The translations under genes and the position numbers were made by a program. The notes below the pieces were generated by a model. The model did no database searches and had not been told where the DNA came from. It saw nothing but the letters and a program-made list of their open reading frames with translations. From the NCBI RefSeq assembly GCF_001577305.1, contig NZ_CP014519.1, forward strand, positions 1-64,000: a stretch of DNA of 64,000 nucleotides. The letters are read 5' to 3'. Below are positions 1-7,746 of the stretch, piece after piece. Numbering within the stretch: position 1 is the stretch's first letter; each line of letters begins with the position of its first letter. The DNA comes from Sinomonas atrocyanea (GTDB taxonomy: Bacteria; Actinomycetota; Actinomycetes; Actinomycetales; Micrococcaceae).

Positions 1-31
1 CAGCTGAGGGGGATAGACTCAACCCAGGTCA

Positions 32-108
32 GTACCGTACTCGTACGAAACCGGAACCAAACAAGTACGAAACAGGTACGGTACTGGTACTAATCAAGTA
101 CCAAATGT
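32..108. repeat. 11-bp phased iterons upstream of parA (candidate centromere/operator)
   Basis: Seven units of 11 bp start at 32, 43, 54, 65, 76, 87 and 98. Six begin with GTAC and the unit at 54 has GAAC. The best units read GTACGAAACNN. Extra GTACs sit out of phase at 37 and 81, which gives a 44-bp super-repeat. The array ends 17 bp before the parA start. Direct helically phased repeats next to a parA with a small non-ParB partner are typical of centromere/operator sites bound by ribbon-helix-helix proteins; the role here is inferred. Confidence 0.7.
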
Positions 109-124
109 TCATGGAAGGGGAGCG

Positions 125-769
125 GTGATCATCACGATTGGTTCAACCAAAGGTGGGGTTGGGAAGTCCAGCCTTACGGTGAACCTTGCGGCCGAGTTGG
201 CCCGGCAGGAGGTTCGATGCGTCATTGTCGACGCCGATCCCACGGCCACGTCCGAGACCTGGGGGCGCGACAGGGGGGAGCGGAGCCCCGAATGCCCCCA
301 CGTCACCGTCACGCCGCTGCGCGGAGCCATCCGCAACACCCTGATGGACCTCGAGGAAGCCTACGGGACCGTTCTGGTTGACGTCGGCGGCCACGATTCG
401 CAGGAGTTCCGTCAGGCCGGAGTCACCTCGGATCTGCTCATCATCCCCGCTACGACCTCACAGCCCGACCTCGACTCCCTGGAGAAGGTCTCAGGGCTTC
501 TTGAGGACTTCAAGACCTTCAATCCTCAGCTCAACGTCCGCGGGGTGTTCAACCGCATCGAGAACTGGAGCGACGGCCGTCTGAAAGAGGCCCGCGCCTA
601 CGTCAGCGGAGACTTTCCCGAGATTCCCTTCTACGACGCCGTGCTCCACGACCGGAAGGCCTACCAGGACGTGATGCGAGTGGGCAAGGGTGTAATCGAA
701 TGGACCGACTACAAGGCCAAGGCTGAATTCCAGGTGCTCGTGAAGGAGATCGTCGATGGCCAAGCCTGA
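125..769 (+). CDS. parA: ParA family partition ATPase
   Basis: This 214-aa protein is a Walker-type ATPase that would segregate the replicon by dynamic binding to nucleoid DNA. The deviant Walker A motif KGGVGKS lies at residues 9-15, followed by a VDADP motif near residue 37 and a VDVGG-type Walker B near residue 80. It has no N-terminal helix-turn-helix, so it belongs to the short ParA class (type Ib-like), in which the partner usually represses the operon. The GTG start follows an AGGGGAGCG site. The downstream partner overlaps it by 14 nt, which implies translational coupling. The iteron array directly upstream is the likely centromere. Confidence 0.92.
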   Translation: MIITIGSTKGGVGKSSLTVNLAAELARQEVRCVIVDADPTATSETWGRDRGERSPECPHVTVTPLRGAIRNTLMDLEEAYGTVLVDVGGHDSQEFRQAGVTSDLLIIPATTSQPDLDSLEKVSGLLEDFKTFNPQLNVRGVFNRIENWSDGRLKEARAYVSGDFPEIPFYDAVLHDRKAYQDVMRVGKGVIEWTDYKAKAEFQVLVKEIVDGQA

Positions 770-1085
770 ACTGCGCTCACGGCGCCGATCCCTCGATCCC
801 GAACAGGAAGCCCGGATCGCTACGTTCTCCTCGACCCCGGACACCGCACCTGAGCCGACGCCAGAAACCGGGCCTACTGCTGCCCCGAAAGACGCGCAGA
901 AGCCGGCCAAGCAATCGGCCTCACCGACGGCCGAGGAGCCCAAGTCCAAGGGGTTCAACTACCGCATGACTCCGACGCGGCACGCCAAGATCGATGCCAT
1001 GCGCAAGGAAGACGACAGATCCTTCCAGTGGATGCTGGACAGGCTGATCGACCTGGGAATCGAAGCCTGGGAAGCCCGTAAGTGA
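756..1085 (+). CDS. Small ParA partner, probable RHH centromere-binding protein
   Basis: This 109-aa basic protein is encoded directly after parA and overlaps it by 14 nt. The first 60 residues are charged and low-complexity (proline, alanine, threonine, lysine). The C-terminal 45 residues (FNYRMTPTRHAKIDAMRKED...) have the strand-helix-helix look of ribbon-helix-helix partners. The position and size match the centromere-binding partner of short ParA proteins, and the GTAC iterons upstream are the obvious binding site. No ParB-type HTH or CTPase motif is present. The fold is inferred from sequence character only. Confidence 0.7.
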   Translation: MAKPELRSRRRSLDPEQEARIATFSSTPDTAPEPTPETGPTAAPKDAQKPAKQSASPTAEEPKSKGFNYRMTPTRHAKIDAMRKEDDRSFQWMLDRLIDLGIEAWEARK

Positions 1086-1318
1086 CTGCGGACGCGGCTG
1101 CGCCCGGCCCACGATTTCTGACCTTGAAGGACATCCAGGAGGAGCTGCAGATCTCGCAGTCCCAGGCACTTGCGCTCGTGCGGAGCGGGGAGCTGCGCGC
1201 GATCCAGATCGGCGGCCGCGGCCAGTGGCGGATCGAGCGGGCGATGCTCGAGGAGTTCATCGCAGACGCGTACCGCCGCGCCGCGCAGCGCATCGCCGCC
1301 GGCGAGGTCGATGGCTGA
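1082..1318 (+). CDS. Excisionase-like helix-turn-helix protein
   Basis: This 78-aa protein starts at a GTG overlapping the previous stop by 4 nt (GTGA), so it is the third gene of the par operon. Residues 14-62 follow the pattern of excisionase/MerR-like winged helix domains: 'LTLKDIQEELQIS' recognition helices, then 'ALVRSGELRAIQIGGRGQWRI' and a helix that would end in 'FIADAY'. Proteins of this class bind DNA as small accessory or regulatory factors. A role in partition regulation or plasmid copy control is possible from position but unproven. Confidence 0.75.
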   Translation: MTADAAAPGPRFLTLKDIQEELQISQSQALALVRSGELRAIQIGGRGQWRIERAMLEEFIADAYRRAAQRIAAGEVDG

Positions 1319-1703
1319 CCTCGACCGCATCGAGCGGGAGCGCATGCTCGCCCAGCTGCGCGAGCTGGGCGGGCTGGCCGCAGGCCCGCCGCCGGCACCA
1401 GCCTCAGCCTCTGCCGAACCGGCGCCAGCGCCGAAGCTGACGCCCCGCGAACAGCGGCGGCTCACGGCCCATATCGAGCGCGTGGCCGCCTTCAAGGCAG
1501 AGCACGGCCGGCTTCCCAGTGCCGCGCCCACAGCCCCGACGGGGGAGAGGACCCTCGGGGCCTGGCTGTGGCGGCAGCGCAGGGCACGCGAGGGCGGCAG
1601 CCTGCACCCCCATGCTGAGGAGCTCCTCGAGCGGGCACTGGGGCTCCACTGGCACCTGTCGCCCCGCAAGGCCCAGGCGCTCGAACAGCGCGGCGGGGAA
1701 TGA
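1311..1703 (+). CDS. Helicase-associated-domain-like small protein
   Basis: This 130-aa protein starts at an ATG overlapping the preceding stop by 8 nt and ends the par operon. The N-terminal 20 residues are helical (DRIERERMLAQLRELGG), followed by a proline/alanine linker. Residues 60-125 resemble a single helicase-associated (HA) repeat: 'FKAEHGRLPS' followed by 'LGAWLWRQRR' and a terminal helix. HA repeats are usually found at the C-terminus of helicases; here the domain stands alone. A paralogue with the same pattern lies at 21.6-22.1 kb. Its molecular role is unknown; nucleic-acid binding is likely. Confidence 0.6.
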   Translation: MADLDRIERERMLAQLRELGGLAAGPPPAPASASAEPAPAPKLTPREQRRLTAHIERVAAFKAEHGRLPSAAPTAPTGERTLGAWLWRQRRAREGGSLHPHAEELLERALGLHWHLSPRKAQALEQRGGE

Positions 1704-1721
1704 GACAGGCTGCACTGAGCC

Positions 1722-1988
1722 TCAGCGCAGCCCAAACGCCTCGTTCGGATCAGCGCGGACCGGCCTGAGCCGTTCCGCAGGGACCCACCTCTGCACCACA
1801 GCCGGGTCCTCGCTGCCCTCGACCTCCACGCAGTAGACCACCAGCGCAGACCATCGGTAGCTGTGCCGACGCCAGGACACGACGAGCACCTGCCGGGGGA
1901 GGACCCCCGGGTCCTGTGTGTCCTTGAACCAGGCGTGCCGCGTCGTCTGCGGCCGCGGCCACACCCGATCACGACGCGGCCTGCTCAC
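1722..1988 (-). CDS. Hypothetical basic protein
   Basis: This 88-aa protein, rich in Trp and Arg, lies on the minus strand and converges on the par operon. The reading 'HAWFKDTQDPGVLPRQVLVVSWRRHSYRWSALVVYCVE...' alternates hydrophobic strands with charged turns and looks like a small beta protein. The 113-aa protein at 13,995-14,336 has a comparable pattern (strand, 'W..D', Arg-rich), so both may be small plasmid proteins of one loose type. I do not recognise the family. The IS1595 element begins 22 bp upstream of its start and may have removed its promoter. Confidence 0.5.
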   Translation of the reverse strand: MSRPRRDRVWPRPQTTRHAWFKDTQDPGVLPRQVLVVSWRRHSYRWSALVVYCVEVEGSEDPAVVQRWVPAERLRPVRADPNEAFGLR

Positions 1989-2045
1989 CCCTCAAATGTA
2001 GAACACACGTATTGGGTATCTGCTTAGCTGAAGTAGGCTATGTGC

Positions 2046-3086
2046 ATGGCCGACATGTCGCCGCAAGTGCCTCGAGCGGGCGTGGACTACCCCAAGACGT
2101 TCGGGCAGTTCCAGGAATGGTTCAGCACCGACGAGGCCTGCTTCGAGTACCTTGCGCGGCTGCGCTGGGCGGAGGGCTTCGTGTGCCCGAAGTGCGGCGG
2201 GCGCGAATACTGGCGCACTGGTGCCGGGCTGTGGATGTGCAAGGCGTGCTCACGCCGGACGTCTGTCACGGCCGGCACGATCTTCGACCGCACCCGCACG
2301 CCGTTGCGAACCTGGTTCGCGGCGATATGGTTCGTGACCTCACAGAAGAACGGCGTGTCCGCCCTCGGGCTGCAGCGCGTCCTCGGGTTCGGCTCGTATG
2401 AGACGGCGTGGGCCTGGATGCACAAGCTCCGCCGCGCCATGGTCCGCCCCGACCGGGAGCTGCTCTCCGGGCTGGTCGAGGTCGACGAGAGCTTCATCGG
2501 CGGTGTCCACCGCGGGATGCCCGGCATCGGCCCTGACAAGATCTCGGTCCTGATCGCCGCTGAGCATCTGGACCACAACCGGATTGGGCGTATCCGCCTC
2601 GAGCCCGGGCCGACCGACCGCAGGTTGGCCCTGGTGAAGTTCGGCCAGCGCGTCGTCGCTCCCGGCTCGACGATCCGCACCGACGGGGCCAGGCAGCTGC
2701 GGCGCTTCGCCGACCTGGGCTACCAGCACGAGTACTTCACCCAGCTCGGCTCGGACATCCCGGCGCACGTGAACATGCCGGCGGTCCACATGGCGGCCTC
2801 GCAGCTCAAGCGCTGGATCGACGGCACCCTCCACCAGGGCATCTCACGGGAACAGCTGGCCTACTACCTCGACGAGTTCACCTTCCGATTCAACCGCCGC
2901 ACATCCACCAGCCGCGGGCTGCTGTTCTACCGGCTCCTCCAGCAGGCCACCAACACCGACCCCGCGCCGCTGAAAGACCTCGTCATCCCCCACGACAGCT
3001 CTGGCGGCCAGAGACCCCAGAGCACTGCACAAGGGCCGATCTGGCCCGATCAACGGCTACACGTCATCGGCAGTCAGACCAGCTGA
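2046..3086 (+). CDS. IS1595 family transposase
   Basis: This 346-aa protein catalyses transposition of the element. An N-terminal zinc ribbon is visible (CPKCGG ... CKAC, residues 48-75), followed by the DDE-type nuclease domain with 'EVDESFIGG' near residue 146 and 'IRTDGARQL' near residue 210, and the family motif 'SQLKRWIDGTLHQG' near 265. The ATG at 2046 is preferred over the one at 2040 because an AGTAGG site lies 8 nt upstream. The left inverted repeat ends 11 bp before the start, so the promoter may lie in the terminus or outside the element. Confidence 0.9.
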   Translation: MADMSPQVPRAGVDYPKTFGQFQEWFSTDEACFEYLARLRWAEGFVCPKCGGREYWRTGAGLWMCKACSRRTSVTAGTIFDRTRTPLRTWFAAIWFVTSQKNGVSALGLQRVLGFGSYETAWAWMHKLRRAMVRPDRELLSGLVEVDESFIGGVHRGMPGIGPDKISVLIAAEHLDHNRIGRIRLEPGPTDRRLALVKFGQRVVAPGSTIRTDGARQLRRFADLGYQHEYFTQLGSDIPAHVNMPAVHMAASQLKRWIDGTLHQGISREQLAYYLDEFTFRFNRRTSTSRGLLFYRLLQQATNTDPAPLKDLVIPHDSSGGQRPQSTAQGPIWPDQRLHVIGSQTS

Positions 3087-3446
3087 TCAGGGCCTGGGCC
3101 TGTAATCCTCGAACTCCCAGTAGCCAAGCCGCGCGATCTTCTCACCCACGGTCGGCCAATCCGGACCCTCGACAGAGTTGATCTGATTTCGCAGGAAGTC
3201 CACTGCCACACCCAGATCGAGCGGTTCGACGATCAGGTGATGGCGACCCACCCGAGGGCCCTGCTCCGTGACCACACGACGCAACCACAACGGAGTGCAC
3301 ACGAGCACATCGAATGACTCCTCGCCGGGGCCGTCGGCCGGGCCAACCATCAGGCTTACCCAGACACCATCGTCGGTGGGATCCTCCGGCTCGTAAGTGT
3401 CGAGGTCGACGTCACTGCTGTGCGCCGATCGCAGAACTGCTCTCAT
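3087..3446 (-). CDS. Imm8-family immunity protein (transposon cargo)
   Basis: This 119-aa protein has the length and signature of the Imm8 polymorphic-toxin immunity family: an N-terminal 'SDVDLDTYEPEDP', then 'GVWVSLMVGP', 'EESFDVLVCTPLWL', 'GRHHLIVEPLDL' and the C-terminal 'VGEKIARLGYWEFEDYRP'. Such proteins neutralise a cognate toxin in the cytoplasm. The gene abuts the transposase stop tail-to-tail and starts 58 bp inside the right inverted repeat, so it lies within the mobile unit. No partner toxin is encoded in the element, making it an orphan immunity gene that can move by itself. Confidence 0.85.
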   Translation of the reverse strand: MRAVLRSAHSSDVDLDTYEPEDPTDDGVWVSLMVGPADGPGEESFDVLVCTPLWLRRVVTEQGPRVGRHHLIVEPLDLGVAVDFLRNQINSVEGPDWPTVGEKIARLGYWEFEDYRPRP

Positions 3447-3529
3447 AGGAGGTCAATAATGCCGAGTGCCCGTCCCCCTGCCAAGGACATCGGGGACAGA
3501 GAGCACTTCAGCTAAGCAGATACCCAATA

Positions 3530-4297
3530 CACACGTTCGATTGCTGGGGTGGGTCGCGCAACCCTGCCGCCCCGCAAAGGTGCGGCTGCTACTGTCGATC
3601 CCGTCGCAATCACACCCCTCGCCGGGGGAGTAGACGCGCAAGAACGACGAAGCCCCCAGCCGTCCCCTTTGGCCGGGGGCTTCGCCGTCACCTCAGGCTC
3701 AGCGTAGGGATGCGAGTCTGCGGTTGGTCACGCAGGTTCTTCCGAATAGTGGGACAGACAACCATGTGATGACCGATGATCGGCCATCTTCTGTGCGACG
3801 GACTGGTGCTCGTAGCCCCGCATTCCGGTCCGGCTCCCCTAGATTTCGAAAACAAGAAGCGGGGCGCCATATAAATGCGGATCGCTGGAACCCAAGAAAT
3901 TGTAGTGACTGCGGCGTCCCGCTTTTCCGTCCCCTGAAACTCGGAAATGACAGCAAGGCTCAGGACGGGCGAGGGCGGTGGCTCGTGCCCAGGTCAGGCG
4001 CCGAACCCACCCGGACCACGGGGCAGGCTGCCGGAAGGCGGCTTCATTCCGAGGACTCCCGCAGGGGTGGCCATGCGGCCGGATATGACGGTCTCACCAA
4101 CGGTCGGGAAGAGGGAATTTGCAACGAAGCGCCTAATGCATTCGAACACACCAGAATTTGCCCGTAAAGATGCGGGGACAGGCTTCACAATTGCGCGGCC
4201 ATAAACTAGAATTGAACCATGGAGACGGGGAAGAATGCTTTCCCGGTCGGATCAGGCGAACGAAACCATAATTGCTACGTAACCAAGGACTGCGACC
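3530..4297. other. Gene-poor stretch after the IS element
   Basis: No convincing gene is seen between the IS right end and the redoxin gene. It holds a strong hairpin (3648-3684) and an AT-richer segment around 3,770-3,960. The open frame at 3,724-4,167 lacks family-like sequence and a ribosome site. The last 80 bases are the leader of the redoxin gene. A replication or regulatory role cannot be excluded. Confidence 0.5.
3648..3684. terminator. Hairpin terminator-like element
   Basis: A 14-bp stem (CGAAGCCCCCAGCC paired with GGCCGGGGGCTTCG, one mismatch) encloses a 9-nt loop. No T-run follows. It would insulate the IS element from the redoxin gene on either strand. Confidence 0.6.
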
Positions 4298-4561
4298 ATG
4301 GAGAACACGACCCCCGCCATCACCCTCTACAGCAAGCCGGCCTGTGTGCAGTGCACGATGACGAAGAAGGCCCTGGAGAAGAAGGGCCTCGCGTACACCG
4401 AGGTCGACGTCACCCAGAACCCCGCCGCCCTCGAGTATGTGACCGAGGACCTCGGGTACTCCCAGGCGCCGGTGGTCGTGGTCGACGAGCACAACCACTG
4501 GTCAGGCTTCCGCCCGGACTGCATCGAAGCGACCGCGGCCGCCCTCGGCGCCACCGCCTAA
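4298..4561 (+). CDS. NrdH-type glutaredoxin-like protein
   Basis: This 87-aa cytoplasmic thioredoxin-fold protein probably donates electrons to a ribonucleotide reductase or acts as a general dithiol reductant. The active site CVQC at residues 16-19 is the NrdH signature. Other NrdH features are the cis-Pro segment 'SQAPVVVVD' near 55-63 and 'WSGFRPDCI' near 68. The length is normal. An AAGGA site lies about 10 nt before the ATG. It stands ahead of ssb with a 29-nt gap, so the two DNA-metabolism genes may be co-transcribed. No nrdE/F is present in the window. Confidence 0.88.
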   Translation: MENTTPAITLYSKPACVQCTMTKKALEKKGLAYTEVDVTQNPAALEYVTEDLGYSQAPVVVVDEHNHWSGFRPDCIEATAAALGATA

Positions 4562-4590
4562 GACCGACAGTGAACCGGGAGGAGGAGACC

Positions 4591-5280
4591 GTGACCCAGT
4601 ACACGCAGGAACAGGACCGGGCCTGGATCGAAGGGCGCACCACCCAGCCAGAGCCCACGACACCGGCCCCGCCGGCACAGAGCACCCACCCCCAGGTGCA
4701 CGCCCTCCAGCACGCACTCGCCCAGCTGCGCGAAGCCCGCTACTGGCCCCACGCAGACCCCCACGTCCAGGCCGCCGTCCGCGAGGCCGCCGCAGCGATC
4801 GCCGAGGAGCTCACCCACCACGTCCACGAGGACACCGAGACCGAGCCGCAGGCCGCCCGCCCCGCAGCGGGGGAGGCCGTGACCGTCACGGGCAATCTCG
4901 TCGCCGCGCCCCGGCTGGACCGCACCCCCGCCGGCACCCCCGTCACCAACTTCACCATCGCCTCCACCCCGCGCACCTACGACCGCGAGGCGGGGCAGTG
5001 GAAGGACGGCGAGACCGTATTCGTCCGCTGCACCCTCTGGCGCGAAGCCGCCCAGCACGCCGCCGCGTCCCTGGCCAAGGGCACCCGCGTCATCGCCACC
5101 GGCACCCTCGCCGAGCGCACCTACCAGGCCAAAGACGGCCAGACCCGCACCAGCCAGGAGCTCGACGTCGACGAGCTCGGCGCCAGCACCAAGTTCGCCC
5201 CCGTGAACGTCACCCCTCGCCCCGGACGCCGCACCCAGACCCCCGCACCCACACCAGATGAAGGGACAGCACAGTGCTGA
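4591..5280 (+). CDS. ssb: Single-stranded DNA-binding protein with N-terminal extension
   Basis: This 229-aa SSB would coat single-stranded DNA during plasmid replication or transfer. The OB-fold occupies about residues 95-200: 'VTVTGNLVAAPRLDRTPAGTPVTNFTIAS', 'VFVRCTLWREAAQHAAASLAKGTRVIATG' and 'ELDVDELG'. Unlike chromosomal SSB it has a roughly 90-residue helical N-terminal extension (alanine/histidine-rich) and a short tail with no acidic 'DDIPF' tip, so it may not recruit the usual SSB partners. The GTG start at 4591 is chosen because a GGGAGGAGGAGA site lies just upstream. Confidence 0.88.
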   Translation: MTQYTQEQDRAWIEGRTTQPEPTTPAPPAQSTHPQVHALQHALAQLREARYWPHADPHVQAAVREAAAAIAEELTHHVHEDTETEPQAARPAAGEAVTVTGNLVAAPRLDRTPAGTPVTNFTIASTPRTYDREAGQWKDGETVFVRCTLWREAAQHAAASLAKGTRVIATGTLAERTYQAKDGQTRTSQELDVDELGASTKFAPVNVTPRPGRRTQTPAPTPDEGTAQC

Positions 5281-5570
5281 ACGAGACCGACACGACCACC
5301 GGAACCGGCGCGCGCTGGTGGACCGAGGAGTACACCGCCGTCCCCGACCCCATCGAGGCCGACACCGACTACAGCTTCGACACCGCCGCCCAGGCCGCCG
5401 AGCACGGTCAGCCCTGGGCCGTCCTCGAGAACCCCAACGCCTACACCCACGGGCCCGTCAACCCCGGCCACTACATCACCGCCGGCCACCACCCCGACGC
5501 GGCCTACTACCTCGCCTCCCGCGAGCCCCTCCGCGACGCGGACCGCGGCACCTGGTTCCGCTTCTCCTGA
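5274..5570 (+). CDS. Hypothetical protein coupled to ssb
   Basis: This 98-aa acidic protein starts at a GTG that overlaps the ssb stop by 7 nt, so it is probably translationally coupled. The sequence is rich in Asp, Thr, Tyr and His ('RWWTEEYTAVPDPIEADTDYSFDTAAQAAEHG', 'PGHYITAGHHPDAAYYLASREPL'). No family is recognised. Its position after ssb suggests an accessory plasmid maintenance or transfer function. A hairpin at 5582-5606 probably ends this operon. Confidence 0.6.
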   Translation: MLNETDTTTGTGARWWTEEYTAVPDPIEADTDYSFDTAAQAAEHGQPWAVLENPNAYTHGPVNPGHYITAGHHPDAAYYLASREPLRDADRGTWFRFS

Positions 5571-5581
5571 ACCCGGCCAGA

Positions 5582-5606
5582 GGCCCGGGGCTGTCCGCCC
5601 CGGGCC
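5582..5606 (+). terminator. GC-rich hairpin after the ssb operon
   Basis: GGCCCGGGG and CCCCGGGCC form a 9-bp stem around a short loop, 12 bp after the previous stop. There is no T-run, as often seen in actinobacteria. Confidence 0.6.
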
Positions 5607-5656
5607 CTAAGCTGCCCCCAGAGGCGCACCCACCCGATCACCGGAGGAAGCACGGT

Positions 5657-6028
5657 ATGAGCGAAGACCAGGACCCGATCGTCGTCCAGGAAGCCGACGC
5701 CATCTACGAGTCCGTCCGCACCATCTGCCACCACAGCGAAACCCAGCCCGCACCCACGGTGTACCGGGTGCTCGGGAACCTCAAGGGCGCCACGGGCGAC
5801 ATGCTCGCCCAGGCCCTCAACCAGCTCGCCGACGGCCTCGAACGATCCCTCACCGAATACGACGTCTACGAGGACGACGGCGCCGACCCCGCCCTCAACG
5901 TCGCCGCAGCGGCCGGACACATGCGCCTCGCCGCCCACCTCGCCGCCGAACTCGGCGGACACCTCTCCGAAGCCCAGAACGCCATCGCCCAACAGGGCTA
6001 CCGGGCAGCAGGGCATGATGGAGTCTGA
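5657..6028 (+). CDS. Hypothetical alpha-helical protein
   Basis: This 123-aa protein starts at an ATG preceded by GGAGGAAG (5643-5650). It is predicted all-helical and acidic: 'VVQEADAIYESVRTICHHSETQPAPTVYRVLGNLKGATGDMLAQALNQLADGLERSL' then 'LNVAAAAGHMRLAAHLAAELGGHLSEAQNAI'. Such proteins recur as unannotated small genes on actinobacterial plasmids, but I cannot assign a family. It follows the ssb operon after a hairpin, so it has its own promoter. Confidence 0.65.
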   Translation: MSEDQDPIVVQEADAIYESVRTICHHSETQPAPTVYRVLGNLKGATGDMLAQALNQLADGLERSLTEYDVYEDDGADPALNVAAAAGHMRLAAHLAAELGGHLSEAQNAIAQQGYRAAGHDGV

Positions 6029-6181
6029 GATGCAGCCGACGCCATGACCTGCGGCACCCACCCAGGCCGCCGGTGCCCCCCGCTGGCTCCTGCCACGCGG
6101 GACGCGCCATAGGAAGACGACGCGTTTGGGGAGCGGAGGGAGCGTGGCTGGCGTGTCGCTCCTCGCCGATATTCTGTCGTC

Positions 6182-7746
6182 GTGAAGACGACCGATCTTG
6201 CCCGGGTGCGGGCAACTCTTTGGGCTGCCGCCGACGAGCTTCGAGCCAACTCGAAACTCACGCCGGGGCAGTACCGCGACCCGGTGCTCGGACTAGTGTT
6301 CCTCGCGTACGCCGAGAGCCGATTCGAAGCGGTACGGGGTGAGGTCGAAGCCGGAGCCAGTGCCAGGAACCCCGTAACGATCGCCGACTACAAGGCGAAG
6401 TCGGTGCTCTATGTTCCCGACGAGGCGAGGCTGTCGAGCCTTGTCGACTTGCCGGAGGGCGAGGATGTCGGCAAAGCCACGGACCAAGCCATCAAGTCCA
6501 TCGAGGAAGCGAACCCCGAGCTCAAGGACATCCTGCCGCGCGGTTACCAGAAGCTGGAACGTTCGACTCTGATCGAGCTGCTGCGGCTCTTCGCACCGCT
6601 GCCCACCCAGCTCGAAGGCGACGCCTTCGGTTTCATCTACGAGGACTTCCTCTCCAACTTCGCAGCGCAAGAAGGCAGAGGGGCGGAGAGTACTTCACGC
6701 CGTACTCCATCGTCCGCCTCATCGTTGAGATCCTAGAGCCGTTCCAGGGGCGGGTCTTCGACCCGGCCTGTGGGTCGGGCGGTATGTTCGTCCAGTGCGC
6801 GAAGTTCGTCGAGCGGCACCACGAGTCCGCCAGCCGTAAGCTCTCGGTCTTCGGGGCCGAGAAGACCGACGACACTGTCCCATTGGCCAAGATGAACCTC
6901 GCACTCCACGGGCTCTCAGGGGATATCCGCCAGGCCAACAGCTACTACGAAGACCCGCACAGCGCGGTCGGAGCATTCGACTACGTGATGGCAAACCCGC
7001 CCTTCAACGTCGACAAGATCAAGAAGGACCAGCTGGCGGGCGATAGGCGGTTCCCGTTTGGCGTGCCGAAGGCCGACAACGGCAACTTCCTGTGGATTCA
7101 ACAGTTCTACGCGGCGCTCTCGCCAAAGGGCCGCGCCGGCTTCGTCATGGCGAACTCCGCCGGAGATGCGGGCCACTCGGAGAGGGAGATCCGCAAGCAG
7201 CTGATCGAGTCGGGAACCGTCGACGTCATGGTCGCCATCAGCTCCAACTTCTTCTACACGGTCACGCTTCCGGTGACTCTGTGGTTCCTCGACAAGGCCA
7301 AGGCCGGCACCCAGCGTGAAGACACCGTGCTGTTCCTCGACGCCCGGCACATCTACAACCAGATCGACCGCGCACACCGCGACTTCAAGGCTGAGCAAAT
7401 CGAGTTCCTGGCCAACGTTGTGCGGCTCTACCGGGGCGAAGACGTCGAGATCGTTGATGGCAGCGACGCCCTGCTCAGCGAGCACTTCCCCGACGGGAAG
7501 TACGTTGACATCGGCGGTCTATGCAAGGTCGCAACTCGCGCCGAGATCGAGGCCCAAGGCTGGAGCCTCAACCCCGGACGGTACACCGGCACCGCGTCGG
7601 TTGACGAGAGCGACGTCGACTTCATGGGAGACCTTGAGGCGCTGCACGAGGAGTTCACGATGCTGAGCGATGAGGCCGAAATTCTCCGCGGGAAGATCGA
7701 CGCAGCGGTAGCTGGAATTCTGGGGGACAACGATGCTTCTATCTGA
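6182..7746 (+). pseudogene. hsdM: hsdM, type I DNA methyltransferase, frameshifted
   Basis: This gene would encode the N6-adenine modification subunit of the type I system (about 521 aa if repaired, normal length). The first frame (6182-6736) holds the N-terminal helical domain up to 'DFLSNFAAQEGR'. The next conserved block, 'GGEYFTPYSIVRLIVEILEP', the SAM motif DPACGSGGMF and the catalytic NPPF (near 6991) lie in another frame that ends at 7746. One extra base in the G-run 6680-6683 restores the family sequence exactly. This is either a real disruption, which would leave HsdR without a methylase, or an assembly error. The GTG start has no obvious ribosome site. Confidence 0.88.

Larger units (their letters stand above)
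2010..3529 (+). mobile_element. IS1595-family element carrying an Imm8-type cargo gene
   Basis: The element is 1,520 bp long. Perfect 25-bp terminal inverted repeats lie at 2010-2034 and 3505-3529, starting TATTGGGTATCTGCTTAGCT. The 6-bp direct repeat CACACG flanks it on both sides; IS1595 elements usually make 8-bp duplications, so the exact tip is uncertain. Inside are a transposase on the plus strand and a convergent immunity-type gene on the minus strand. Passenger genes are known in the IS1595 family. The perfect ends suggest recent activity. Confidence 0.9.

Noticed and set aside
3724..4167. A 147-codon frame before the redoxin gene
   Set aside because: No ribosome site, no family-like sequence and poor codon pattern.
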